DNA from: an uncultured Campylobacter sp.
GTDB taxonomy: Bacteria > Campylobacterota > Campylobacteria > Campylobacterales > Campylobacteraceae
Reading direction: 5' to 3'
DNA: 64,000 bases
Assembly: GCF_963518785.1 (NCBI RefSeq)
Contig: NZ_CAUQKJ010000003.1
Location: 62,001-126,000 of the forward strand
Under the pieces are notes generated by a model. The model had not been told where the DNA came from and made no database searches. It saw only the letters and a program-made list of their open reading frames with translations. The translations under genes were made by a program, and so were the position numbers. Below, piece after piece: positions 17,787 to 25,787 of the stretch (positions within the stretch are counted from its first letter, which is position 1; every line of letters begins with the position of its first letter).

Positions 17787-18374
17787 TTAGCCGCCGAAAA
17801 AACCGCCGCTTTTGCCGCTTTTACTTCCGCCGAAAAATCCGCTTCTGCCGCTTCGCGCCTTATCGTTTTGCTGCTTTGCTTGATTGAAGCTATCGACGCT
17901 TCTAGAATAGGCGCTCGGGCTTTTGTAGGCGGTTTGGCGCTGGCTTTGATAGGCGGGGTTATTAAACAGCTTGCCGCCGATCCACGAGCCGATGATGGCG
18001 CCCGCGGCGCTTGCCAAGATCGCTTCGCCCAGGCTCATGCCGCCGCCGCTAAGCTGCGCGTTTTGGTTGGTTAAATTTGAAGTGCCGGCGTCGATTTTAG
18101 CGTTTTCTTCGGCTAAAAGGGCTTTGGTTTCCTCATCGCTTAAAATTCTCTCCGTGCCGTCGAGCGATCTTAAGATGATCTGGGTTTTTTCGCTTGGAAA
18201 TTCCTCTAAAATTTTATATTTTCCCGGCGCGACCTCTTCGAGCCGCACGAGCGCGCCCTCTTGCAAGCGGACGTTTTGCTCCTGCCCCCTATCGTCGCAG
18301 CCTGCTAACGAGCCCGCCATAACGAGCCCGAAGCCGCTTACCAGCGCATAGCTAGCGATTTTGCGTAGTTTCAT
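17787..18374 (-). CDS. UPF0323 family lipoprotein (Cj0371-like)
   Basis: 195 residues. The N-terminal signal ends in a good lipobox, SLAGC, giving a lipid-anchored Cys. The middle contains ERILSDEETKALLAEENAKI, then a Gly/Ala hydrophobic stretch (GEAILASAAGAIIGSWIGGKL) resembling a glycine-zipper helix, and a C-terminal Ser/Gly/Lys-rich tail with repeated GFFGG. This matches the UPF0323 lipoproteins of Campylobacter (Cj0371). From memory, Cj0371 has been tied to motility and virulence; a molecular role is not known. Its ATG overlaps the stop of the upstream HTH gene (ATGA), with AAAGGATCT as ribosome binding site, so the two are translationally coupled. Confidence 0.85.
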   Translation of the reverse strand: MKLRKIASYALVSGFGLVMAGSLAGCDDRGQEQNVRLQEGALVRLEEVAPGKYKILEEFPSEKTQIILRSLDGTERILSDEETKALLAEENAKIDAGTSNLTNQNAQLSGGGMSLGEAILASAAGAIIGSWIGGKLFNNPAYQSQRQTAYKSPSAYSRSVDSFNQAKQQNDKARSGRSGFFGGSKSGKSGGFFGG

Positions 18375-19009
18375 TTAGATCCTTTCAATGATTTTATATC
18401 TAGGCTTTGATTTATCAAAAGTTCATTTCCCTCGACGCGGATAAACTCGCTCTTGCCGATGTTTTCGATGATTAGGCTTTGCGCTTTGAGGCGCTTTTTG
18501 CGTTTGAGCGATTTTACGAATTTTGCAAGGCTCGTCCATTCGCTGCGATCGAAGGTTTTTTCTTTGATTTCGACATCGTAGGGTTTGGCTTCGCGGCTTT
18601 TGCTCGAAAGCAGCGGTTTGTCGAAAAACGACAAAAAATATCTGAGCTTCTCGTCGCGCTCTTTATACATCAGCTTGATTTCATCTTTCGAAGCGATTAA
18701 AATTTCCTCTTTTTCTTTGTGAAGTCTGTCCTTATCGCTTTGCAGCGCTTCGATTTTACCTTTTAGCTCGGAGATTTCTTTGATGAGATAGTCGATGAAG
18801 CTTTGAGTGCCAGCTGTGCCACTGGTGCGCGGGCTTTTCGCAGAGTTTTGCGAAGTGGGCTCGCTTTGTTGCATTTCATCATCTAAAAGCACGTAGCGTA
18901 CGCCGCCGCTTTCCTCGGCGCGCAAGGAATTTCTACGGATGCGGTTATAGACGGCTTCTTTTGAAATTCCTAAAATTTCGGCTGCTTCGCCGATCGAGAC
19001 TTTTTTCAT
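18371..19009 (-). CDS. HTH DNA-binding protein with coiled coil
   Basis: 212 residues. Residues 1-35 form a MerR/excisionase-like winged helix start (SIGEAAEILGISKEAVYNRIRRNSL). A low-complexity Ser/Thr/Gln linker follows (about 48-68), then a long charged coiled coil (ELKGKIEALQSDKDRLHKEKEE), and a basic C-terminal part (FVKSLKRKKRLKAQS). It is cytoplasmic and probably binds DNA as a dimer. I do not recognise a named family for the whole protein. It overlaps the UPF0323 lipoprotein by four bases, so it may regulate that lipoprotein or the dehydrogenase/synthetase group; two palindromic elements directly upstream could be its own operator. Confidence 0.65.
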   Translation of the reverse strand: MKKVSIGEAAEILGISKEAVYNRIRRNSLRAEESGGVRYVLLDDEMQQSEPTSQNSAKSPRTSGTAGTQSFIDYLIKEISELKGKIEALQSDKDRLHKEKEEILIASKDEIKLMYKERDEKLRYFLSFFDKPLLSSKSREAKPYDVEIKEKTFDRSEWTSLAKFVKSLKRKKRLKAQSLIIENIGKSEFIRVEGNELLINQSLDIKSLKGSK

Positions 19010-19028
19010 ACAAAGATGCCTTTTAGCG

Positions 19029-19065
19029 TTTTAGGTAATTATTGCTAAATTTGCCTAAAATAGGC
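19029..19065. promoter_or_regulatory. Palindromic operator-like element upstream of the HTH gene
   Basis: GCCTAAAATAGGC (19053-19065) is a perfect dyad around AAA, and TTTTAGG (19029-19035) pairs with CCTAAAA (19054-19060). The element lies 20-56 bp upstream of the HTH gene start, where an autoregulatory operator is expected. No binding data. Confidence 0.35.
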
Positions 19066-19233
19066 ATTAAACGCTTCGTTTACAAAGATAGATTCCGCTT
19101 TACCGCAGCCGGTGCGCGATAAATTCCGCTCGCTTGCGCCCGCACGATATAAAATTTCGCTTCGCTTGCAAAAGCCGCGTAAAATTATTTTTTGCTGAGC
19201 TTTTAGAATTTTAGCCTAATAATGTTGCTTAAT

Positions 19234-19256
19234 TAAGTATATTTTTTATACACTTA
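19234..19256. promoter_or_regulatory. Imperfect dyad upstream of the TetR gene
   Basis: TAAGTATA (19234-19241) mirrors TATACACTTA (19247-19256) imperfectly, overlapping the AT-rich promoter zone about 30 bp before the TetR gene; the palindrome CTTAATTAAG sits just to the left. A TetR autoregulatory site is plausible. Confidence 0.3.
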
Positions 19257-19287
19257 CAAAAAATTTTAGTATTTCAAAGGAGGCGAA

Positions 19288-19911
19288 ATGCCCGAATCGC
19301 CTAAATATAAAAAATCCGAAATTCGCTGTAAGCTCATTTTAGACGCGGCGCTGGAGCTGTTTTTAGCCAAAGGCTACGAGGCTACGAGCTTAAGCGATAT
19401 CATCGAGCTTAGCGGCGGCTCGCTATCGTCGGTTTATAAGTATTTTGATAACAAAGAAAGCCTATTTTTGCGCATCATCGAACTGCAAAGCAAAAAGCTC
19501 GACGAGCGAATGAACGAGCGCATGCGAATCAATAAAGACCTAAAATTGCGTGAGTATCTGCGAGAGTTTGCAGGGATTTATCTGGAGTTTCTTTTCGCTC
19601 CGGAGGCTATAAAATTCTACCGGCTGATACTTTTCAGCGGCTTTAACGGCGCGCTTAGCGAGAGCCCAAAAATCTTTTTAAAAAGCGGCGTGCTAGGTTC
19701 GCCGAATGCGCTGGATGAGTATTTGGCGGCGCATGCGGACGAGTTTGCGCCCGGGCGCACGGCAAAAAGCCTAGCGCTATATTTTTGCTTTTTGCTTAGA
19801 GAGCCGCATTTTAGCAGGCTGCTGTTTTTCGACGAAAAGCTAAATTTCAAAGCGAGCGAGCTAATCAAGGACCGCATCGATATGTTTTTGCTTGGCGTAA
19901 AAAAGCGCTAA
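19288..19911 (+). CDS. TetR/AcrR-family transcription repressor
   Basis: 207 residues. The N-terminal HTH is typical (ILDAALELFLAKGYEATSLSDIIELSGGSLSSVYKYFDNKESLFLRI in shorter pieces: helix 1 then the recognition segment SLSSVYKYF). The C-terminal ligand domain is helical and aromatic-rich (EYLREFAGIYLEF, LYFCFLLREPHFSRLLFF), as in AcrR/CmeR-type drug and oxidant sensors. No efflux pump is adjacent; the next gene downstream on the same strand, 335 bp away, is an RclA-like flavoprotein with its own promoter. The target is therefore open. GGAGG lies seven bases before the ATG. Confidence 0.8.
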   Translation: MPESPKYKKSEIRCKLILDAALELFLAKGYEATSLSDIIELSGGSLSSVYKYFDNKESLFLRIIELQSKKLDERMNERMRINKDLKLREYLREFAGIYLEFLFAPEAIKFYRLILFSGFNGALSESPKIFLKSGVLGSPNALDEYLAAHADEFAPGRTAKSLALYFCFLLREPHFSRLLFFDEKLNFKASELIKDRIDMFLLGVKKR

Positions 19912-20246
19912 TGGCGGAATTTTACAGCGCAAATTCCGCGTTTTTCGTGCCTTTAAATTTTATGAGCGGTTTGGGGCTTATAATTTTGTAGCTTGGATTC
20001 TATCTGCTACCAAGCGCTATAAAATGCCACGTATCCCGCGCTTAAAATTTTAATTCTATCGGCGCAGAATTTTTAAAACAATTAGAGCCAAAATTTTATT
20101 TTCCGCATTAAATTCCGTGCTGCAGTTAAAATTTCATCGTGGAATTTCGCGCCGCTTGCCTGCGCCTTTAAATTTGCGCCACTCAGATTTTAAATTTAAT
20201 AAAACCTCTTATAATCCCGCGAAATTTCAGATCAAAAGGATAAAAA
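19912..20246. other. Spacer with promoter for the RclA-like gene
   Basis: 335 bp. Most of it is AAATTT-word spacer sequence. A TATAAT -10 box lies at 20210-20215, and AAAAGGATAAAAA is the ribosome binding site before the ATG at 20247. No gene seen. Confidence 0.5.
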
Positions 20247-21587
20247 ATGGATTATGATATCATCGTAATAGGCTTTGGCAAGGCGGGCAAAACCCTTGCC
20301 GCAAAATCCGCCGCGCTCGGTAAAAAGGTCGCTCTCATCGAGCGCTCGCCGCAGATGTACGGCGGCACCTGCATCAACGTAGGCTGCATCCCGACCAAGC
20401 GGCTAATTACCGCGAGCAAGGAAGCAGGTTTCGTAAATTTTGGCGTGCTCGGAGAGTATTTTGTGCTGAGTATGCAGAAAAAGGACGAGCTCGTAGAGGC
20501 GCTGAGGGCGAAAAATTTAGCAATGCTAAAGGGAAGCCCAAATATCGACGTAATCGACGGCGAGGGCTCTTTTGCGAGCGCGAATTCCGTGCGCGTGCTA
20601 AGTCCTGATGGACAAACGCGTGAAATTTCAGCAGGAACGATCGTCGTAAATACGGGCTCGAAGGAGGTTGAGCCGAGCTTTGAGGTAAGCTCGCAGATCG
20701 CTTATAGCAGCGAAGAAATTTTAAATTTAAAGATCCTGCCGAAGCATCTAGTAATCATCGGCGGCGGATTTATCGGGCTTGAGTTTGCTTCGATGTTTGC
20801 GGGATTCGGCTCGAAAGTTAGCGTGCTGATGCGATCGAAATTTATGAAAAACGAGGATGAGGATGTGGCCGCCAGCGTCAAATCCGCTCTGCAGGCCCAA
20901 GGCGTGGAGATTATCGAGGGCTGCGAGTTTTTGAGTTTAAAGGGCGGCGAGCTGAAATTTAACCTCGCGGGCGAGAGCAAGACGATCGCGGCGGACGCGT
21001 TTTTATACGCCCTCGGCCGTCGCGCAAATACGAGCGAGCTAAATTTAGCCGCTGCGGGGGTGCAGACGGACGCGCGCGGCAATATCATCACGAATGAGCA
21101 TCTGCAAAGCTCGGCTGCTGGCATCTACGCAGCAGGCGACGTGCGCGGCGGCGAGATGTTTACCTACACGAGCTTAGACGATTTTAGGATCATTTTTAGC
21201 GCGCTTTTCGGAGACGGCGCTCGAACTACGAAAAATCGCACGCCGCATGCAAGCGTGCTGTTTACCCGTACGCCGCTAGCTCGCATCGGCCTTAGCGAGC
21301 GGCAGGCAAGAGAGAGCGGACGCGAGGTCAAGGTGCTAAAGCTTTCGATGGCGGCGGTGCCCGGCGCCAAAGTCGTAGCGCACGACGAGGGAATGATGAA
21401 AGCGGTCGTGGGCGCAGCTAGCGGCGAAATTTTAGGCGCGGCGCTTCACTGCGTAAACGCGCACGAGATCGTTAATGAGCTGGCGATCGCCATGGCACTG
21501 GGCGCGAAGGCGGACTTTTTCAAAAACCAAATTTTTACGCATCCTAGCATTAGCGAGGCACTGAACGATCTTTTTGGACAGTTTTAA
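20247..21587 (+). CDS. RclA-like pyridine nucleotide-disulfide oxidoreductase
   Basis: 446 residues. FAD-binding N-terminus (IIVIGFGKAGKTLA), redox-active disulfide GGTCINVGCIPTK with Cys42 and Cys47, NAD(P)-binding IIGGGFIGLEFASMF, second FAD motif AAGDV, and a dimerisation domain ending IFTHPSISEALNDLF. The N-terminus and the C-terminus (QIFTHPS-SE-LNDLF) match E. coli RclA, as recalled, much better than lipoamide dehydrogenase or mercuric reductase. RclA is a copper(II) reductase protecting against hypochlorous acid in the cytoplasm; that role is inferred here. It lacks the MerA C-terminal Cys pair. TetR gene upstream; own -10 box. Confidence 0.82.
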   Translation: MDYDIIVIGFGKAGKTLAAKSAALGKKVALIERSPQMYGGTCINVGCIPTKRLITASKEAGFVNFGVLGEYFVLSMQKKDELVEALRAKNLAMLKGSPNIDVIDGEGSFASANSVRVLSPDGQTREISAGTIVVNTGSKEVEPSFEVSSQIAYSSEEILNLKILPKHLVIIGGGFIGLEFASMFAGFGSKVSVLMRSKFMKNEDEDVAASVKSALQAQGVEIIEGCEFLSLKGGELKFNLAGESKTIAADAFLYALGRRANTSELNLAAAGVQTDARGNIITNEHLQSSAAGIYAAGDVRGGEMFTYTSLDDFRIIFSALFGDGARTTKNRTPHASVLFTRTPLARIGLSERQARESGREVKVLKLSMAAVPGAKVVAHDEGMMKAVVGAASGEILGAALHCVNAHEIVNELAIAMALGAKADFFKNQIFTHPSISEALNDLFGQF

Positions 21588-21764
21588 ATTTGAAATTTAA
21601 CGCGCTCGGGCTTGGCGATGCCCGGGCGCCCTAGCGCAAATCGATCGTGAAATTTAATGCGCCGGAGCGGGTTAAATTTAGACTGGGTTAAATAATTTGA
21701 GTCCTTGCTGTCCGCTTCTTTCTTGGCCACCAAAGTTGGCTATAAAAGAGATATTGAAATAGTA

Positions 21765-22322
21765 TTAATTTATAAAATATTCGCGTTTAGGAATAGCAAG
21801 ATTACAATCTATTTGGCACTCGGTAAGAGTATGTGGATAAAATTTCTTACCGCAATTTATGCAGGCAAAAACGATTTCGTCCGTCGCTTCGTTTAACATA
21901 ACTCTATAATCGCTAGGCGACCATTGCGGACATTCGCACGCCAAGTCCAAATCCACGCTAACTACCAAGCTATCAAATACAATCGAGTTTAATTCCTCGT
22001 AGGCTAGTCTTAAGCTCTTTTGACCTTTCAATGCTCTAATTTTATTTATCAAGCGGTATCTGTCCGATTTGATAATCTTTGCGCCAAAGATATCCTTCGC
22101 TTTTCCGTCGCCGTAAATCGATAGCTCGGTCGGATAATCTTTAAAATTTAACTTTAACAGCTCGTCCAAGCCGCAACCGTCGTATTCTTTCATAAGAAAC
22201 AAAATTTTATTTTCAATAAACCATGTCGCTATGCAGCAGCATACTTGCTCGGGATCAAAAGGATGTAGATTTAAAATTCTATTTTCTAACGATAAAGACA
22301 AATTTCTAATTTTGGGCTGCAT
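21765..22322 (-). CDS. Unknown small protein with C-terminal zinc ribbon (island gene 7)
   Basis: 185 residues, not recognised. The C-terminus carries four cysteines in two pairs, ACECPQW and FACINCGKKFYPH, which look like a zinc ribbon, followed by another Cys in TECQIDC. The N-terminal half is mixed alpha/beta with CCCIATWFI. No signal peptide. Last gene of an AT-rich cluster of seven on the minus strand; 107 bp separate it from the preceding gene. Composition is clearly lower in GC than the neighbouring rclA-like gene, which suggests acquisition. Confidence 0.6.
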   Translation of the reverse strand: MQPKIRNLSLSLENRILNLHPFDPEQVCCCIATWFIENKILFLMKEYDGCGLDELLKLNFKDYPTELSIYGDGKAKDIFGAKIIKSDRYRLINKIRALKGQKSLRLAYEELNSIVFDSLVVSVDLDLACECPQWSPSDYRVMLNEATDEIVFACINCGKKFYPHTLTECQIDCNLAIPKREYFIN

Positions 22323-22429
22323 TATTTTATCCTTTATTTCTACCTATATCGACGATCTCAACAAAATTTTAGCCATTTTTTCTTTATACTTAATTTTATA
22401 TTTAGAATTTCACAAATTTAATACCTTTA

Positions 22430-22795
22430 TTAATCCCCAAATATCAAATAGGCTAAATTTCTACTCAAATTCCCATACGCAACTACCCAGTACTCTCTTA
22501 TGATATTTTTAATTTGCAAGTTATCATCCAGAAAGTCGGCAAATATTTTAATCCTATCCTTATCTACCGCACCTAGCTCTTCATCCTCTTTCTCAAACGA
22601 AGCGACAATTAAATGCGACAGAGCAATCTTATCGTAGAAATTTAATGTCTTGTTTTCTAGTAGATTTAGCATAGACGTAATTTTGCCAATGTCTGCTAAT
22701 TCTAGCTCCCAATCTTGCTCATCTCCCGCCGAATCTAACCCCAAAAGCTTATTTAATTTTATTGCGCTTTCTTTTCTTACGAAATAATCGGTCAT
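22430..22795 (-). CDS. Small acidic protein, immunity-protein-like (island gene 6)
   Basis: 121 residues, acidic. The pattern QDWELELADIGKI, then a helix with ALSHLIVASFE, then a C-terminal IIREYWV resembles small proteins I associate with immunity genes of polymorphic-toxin loci; this is a memory-based resemblance, not a proven family. The ATG at 22795 is preferred: AAGGA lies seven bases before it, while a GTG ten codons upstream has none. Follows gene 5 of the island (22831-23313) on the minus strand after a 35-bp gap. Confidence 0.55.
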   Translation of the reverse strand: MTDYFVRKESAIKLNKLLGLDSAGDEQDWELELADIGKITSMLNLLENKTLNFYDKIALSHLIVASFEKEDEELGAVDKDRIKIFADFLDDNLQIKNIIREYWVVAYGNLSRNLAYLIFGD

Positions 22796-22830
22796 TTTAT
22801 TATCCTTTATAGATGTTTTTGCCACGATAC

Positions 22831-23313
22831 TTAGCCGACCGCGCCATCTAGCAGTTTCCTAGAATTTTGCAAAGCCCATACGAAATTTTCGAGCTCTACG
22901 CAGTCTTTTAATACAAATCCAAAATTTAACAAACCTACCGATAGGGCGTCGCCATCTTTTATGACATGCGCTATTAGATTGCCTTTATGTTCTATACTCA
23001 CTTTATTTTCATATCTTGTAAATTTAAAGATATTTTTCGAGCATCTTCCGTTTCTTTTTGAAAGTTTCTCGAATTGCTCCGTAAAATTCGGTGTTTGATT
23101 CCCATCTTTTAGCCATAATCCCCCAGCATATAGCGCCCATATAAGCTCGTAAAAATTGATATTATGCCGAGTCGCGGTAGCAGCGACCAAAAGCTTATTC
23201 GTTTCATGATTGATCTCTATTAAAGCCTCTCTGTCCATATGCCAAATCTCGGCTACTACTTTTTCTCTATCCGGCACGGAGGCAATTAAAAATTCAAATT
23301 CATTTTCTATCAT
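22831..23313 (-). CDS. Unknown protein, island gene 5
   Basis: 160 residues, soluble. The N-terminus reads FEFLIASVPDREKVVAEIWH then EALIEINHETNKLLV, a strand-rich start similar in layout to small immunity proteins (Imm-type), and the C-terminus ends LQNSRKLLDG. No known domain can be named. Its start codon overlaps the stop of the preceding gene (ATGA), so it is translationally coupled to it. Confidence 0.55.
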   Translation of the reverse strand: MIENEFEFLIASVPDREKVVAEIWHMDREALIEINHETNKLLVAATATRHNINFYELIWALYAGGLWLKDGNQTPNFTEQFEKLSKRNGRCSKNIFKFTRYENKVSIEHKGNLIAHVIKDGDALSVGLLNFGFVLKDCVELENFVWALQNSRKLLDGAVG

Positions 23314-23747
23314 ATTAAAATCCTATTTTTTGTTTTTGCTACATAATTTAATTTGAATGCTCCATCGTTCGAGCCTAAATTATATTTATCCCATTCTTTT
23401 ATGATGTCTCGCGTCTTTTCTACTACGATATGCCAATTTGGATCCTCTATAATGACACGATCATCGGCTTCATCTTTGGCTTGATAATTTTTTATAGCAT
23501 CTCTAAATTCTTGCAATAATTCTATAAGTTTTGGTGGAAATCCTAAACGACAAGCCGTATTTTTTACAAAATCGTCGAAATTAAAATCATCAAAAAGTGT
23601 GCACATTAGCTCTGTATACGATGAAATATAGCCCTCTACGTTGTTCTCATTCAGCCAATATATTTTTTGCTGCTTTATGCTGGAAGCCTCTTCTATATTA
23701 TCATAAATGCCCTTTACGCGGAATTCCTGCCCTTCTAAATTAAGCAT
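23310..23747 (-). CDS. Unknown small protein, island gene 4
   Basis: 145 residues, acidic, no signal peptide. It has a mainly helical centre (GFPPKLIELLQEFRDAIKNY) and the stretch DPNWHIVVEKTRDIIKEW. The C-terminus is basic with KLNYVAKTKNRI. I do not recognise the family; the layout resembles small toxin-immunity proteins, but that is a guess. It overlaps the next gene by four bases. Confidence 0.55.
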   Translation of the reverse strand: MLNLEGQEFRVKGIYDNIEEASSIKQQKIYWLNENNVEGYISSYTELMCTLFDDFNFDDFVKNTACRLGFPPKLIELLQEFRDAIKNYQAKDEADDRVIIEDPNWHIVVEKTRDIIKEWDKYNLGSNDGAFKLNYVAKTKNRILI

Positions 23748-23797
23748 CTACTTTTCTCCATAAATTTTGTATTAAATTATTTTGTCTAAATCAAATT

Positions 23798-24307
23798 TTA
23801 TTCATTTCCACTCTTAATCTCCGCAAGCGTTAATTTCGCTAAAGGATTGATAAGCTTAGCGATACAATATTTATTATCGCATGTAATCACGCTTTGGCGC
23901 CCATCTACTTTCATTGCATTAGAGCAATTCGGGCACATTACATAGCCTTCGCCTAAATCAACGCCAATCGGAAAATTTAACCCTCTCTGCTCTTTCAAAA
24001 ATCTAAAAAATTCCTCTTTTGAAATTTTGATATTAGAAAATAATCGAAAAATTTCTTCTGCCTTTTGCCTTATCTCGCCTTCTTTAAAAAATACGTTAGG
24101 AGCCTTTTTAAAATCTTCATCAAACTCAGAAAATCTACCCGTCATCATATCCAATTCTTTTAATGCCTGCTCTTCCGCTTTATTGGTTGCGCAATATTGC
24201 GATTCCAAATCATACATCTTATAAAATTCATCGCAAAACAGCTCTATATCGCACCAATCGGATAGAAATCCAGCTATTAAATAATACAACCCTTCATTTT
24301 GCTGCAT
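23798..24307 (-). CDS. Colicin-immunity-like helical domain fused to a zinc ribbon (island gene 3)
   Basis: 169 residues. The N-terminal 100 residues (LYYLIAGFLSDWCDIELFCDEF, then RFSEFDEDFKKAPNVFFKEGEI) look like the helical colicin-immunity-type domain found in small bacterial immunity proteins. The C-terminal 45 residues form a zinc ribbon: CPNCSNAM plus TCDNKYC. The ATG at 24307 is chosen because GAGG lies six bases before it; longer starts would run into the upstream gene. A combination of this domain with a zinc ribbon is unusual to me. The immunity reading is an inference from pattern. Confidence 0.55.
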   Translation of the reverse strand: MQQNEGLYYLIAGFLSDWCDIELFCDEFYKMYDLESQYCATNKAEEQALKELDMMTGRFSEFDEDFKKAPNVFFKEGEIRQKAEEIFRLFSNIKISKEEFFRFLKEQRGLNFPIGVDLGEGYVMCPNCSNAMKVDGRQSVITCDNKYCIAKLINPLAKLTLAEIKSGNE

Positions 24308-24320
24308 ATTTCGCCTCATT

Positions 24321-24728
24321 TTAAATTTTATCGCCATTTTTATTATTTACGCCTTTTAGAATTTCACGTAATAGCTCGTTTTCGGTTGCATTTTTCTCAT
24401 CTAATATTGATACGCCCATATTTGCTGGAGTTATCTTAGATAAAAATAGATTTACAAGCTCTGTTTTTTCATCGATTCCGTATGACAATGTAACTATATC
24501 CAATAAATCTTGCTGCTCTATAAAACTATCAAAGATATCTTCTAATCGCGACGCTTTCTCTGCGTAGAAGAATATCCACTTGACGCCTATAAGAAAATCC
24601 GTTGTGATATTACTAAAGATATCTATCTTATCCATAAAGTGCGATCCGATAAGCAAATATATATCCGAGCCGTTTTTGGACAAAGAGCCAAGCTCGTAAA
24701 TAGAACCAATATTTTTGTAATTTAGCAT
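24321..24728 (-). CDS. Unknown small protein, island gene 2
   Basis: 135 residues, acidic. The N-terminus is strand-rich (IGSIYELGSLSKNGSDIYLLIG), followed by helices with DIFDSFIEQQDLLDIVTLSYG. No signal or membrane helix, no family recognised. It begins one base after the stop of the 63-residue zinc-finger-like gene, so the two are almost certainly one transcript. Weak ribosome binding site (GGAAGCGAG, rather far). Confidence 0.5.
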   Translation of the reverse strand: MLNYKNIGSIYELGSLSKNGSDIYLLIGSHFMDKIDIFSNITTDFLIGVKWIFFYAEKASRLEDIFDSFIEQQDLLDIVTLSYGIDEKTELVNLFLSKITPANMGVSILDEKNATENELLREILKGVNNKNGDKI

Positions 24729-24729
24729 T

Positions 24730-24921
24730 TTATTTCTCGCTTCCTTGCTTTTTTATCGTCTTTAGCCACTCTTTTTCAAATTTATAATATCTTTCAAGCT
24801 TTTTATTCTTTTCTATTTGATCAGATTTTTCTATCTCAGCATAATCTTGCAGCTCGCCCCTGCACTTAGGGCAAACACTCCTATCTTTAACGTCCGAGAA
24901 ATTATAAAATTTACTTCTCAT
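24730..24921 (-). CDS. Tiny zinc-finger-like protein (island gene 1)
   Basis: 63 residues. A single CPKC pair near the N-terminus (SVCPKCRGEL) is followed by a highly charged helix (IEKNKKLERYYKFEKEWLKTIKK). It may be half of a zinc ribbon that needs dimerisation, or the remnant of a longer protein. It is the first gene of the seven-gene minus-strand series. Short, so moderately uncertain. Confidence 0.45.
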   Translation of the reverse strand: MRSKFYNFSDVKDRSVCPKCRGELQDYAEIEKSDQIEKNKKLERYYKFEKEWLKTIKKQGSEK

Positions 24922-25236
24922 ATTTTTAAAATTTTACCGTAATTTTCCTACGAAATTTTACTTAAATTTGGCTTCAGTCGTTTAAAATTTTATCTCTTTG
25001 AAATTTAAATTTCAGCTGTCACCTGGCGTTTTAAATTTCGCCGTTTTTTTAAAATGCACGCTGCAAACGCCGCTTTAAAATTTACGCAGACGCGAGCAGG
25101 CGAGGAGTCGCTGCGATAAATTTAAAGTCAAATTTTATTTCTAGCCATTTTTTAATTCGTTTCTTATTTTTAATATACTAAAACCCCGCTCCGTTTCATT
25201 TGCAAATTTGAAACGTATTTCTAAAAAGGAAAATCA
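24922..25236. other. Divergent spacer between the island and SemiSWEET
   Basis: 315 bp, AT-rich at both ends with a GC-rich centre. A TATACT at 25174-25179 could be the -10 of the SemiSWEET gene, and AAAAAGGAAAATCA is its ribosome binding site. A promoter for the leftward island genes must also lie here, but I cannot pick it. No gene seen. Confidence 0.45.
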
Positions 25237-25494
25237 ATGAGTGAAAGAAATTTACAAATTTTAGGTTGGGCGGGCACATGCCTGTCGGTCATCATGTACG
25301 TGTACTACGTGCCGAACATAATGGCAAATTTAGACGGCAACAAAGTCCCGTTTCTCCAGCCGCTCGCAGCCGCGATAAACTGCACGATATGGGTTAGCTA
25401 CGGTCTTTTAAAGCCTAAAAAGGACTATCCGCTCGCCGCGGCGAATTTCCCGGGGATCATCTTTGGGCTACTAACCGCAATAACCGCGCTTTAA
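25237..25494 (+). CDS. SemiSWEET family small transporter
   Basis: 85 residues, the standard length for SemiSWEET: three membrane helices (ILGWAGTCLSVIMYVYY, LQPLAAAINCTIWVSYGLL, FPGIIFGLLTAITAL). The hallmark Pro-Asn pair is present in YYVPNIMANL, and the helix-2 Asn/Trp region (AINCTIWV) matches. Two copies form a sugar or small-metabolite facilitator in the inner membrane; the substrate is unknown. The neighbours give no clue to the cargo. It ends about 290 bp before the UspA gene. Confidence 0.88.
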   Translation: MSERNLQILGWAGTCLSVIMYVYYVPNIMANLDGNKVPFLQPLAAAINCTIWVSYGLLKPKKDYPLAAANFPGIIFGLLTAITAL

Positions 25495-25787
25495 TCCGCG
25501 CTTTTAGCGACTTGACAAATTTCAAAATCGCCCGCGCCGCACCTTGTCTGCCGCGTCCGCAACGCTTTTTAGTCGCCTACTACGCTGCAACTACTCGATC
25601 GCCTGTCGCACCGCACCCGAGCTAGCTTGTTGTAAGCGCGCCCACACCTCACAAATCCATTACGACGCGGCTTTAGAATTTCACAAAATTGCCCGCGCCG
25701 CATTCAAATCTGTCGAATTTAAATAACTTTTATACAAAATTTGATAAGCTTATTTCGGTCAAAATTTTATCTTTAAAAGGACGAAAA

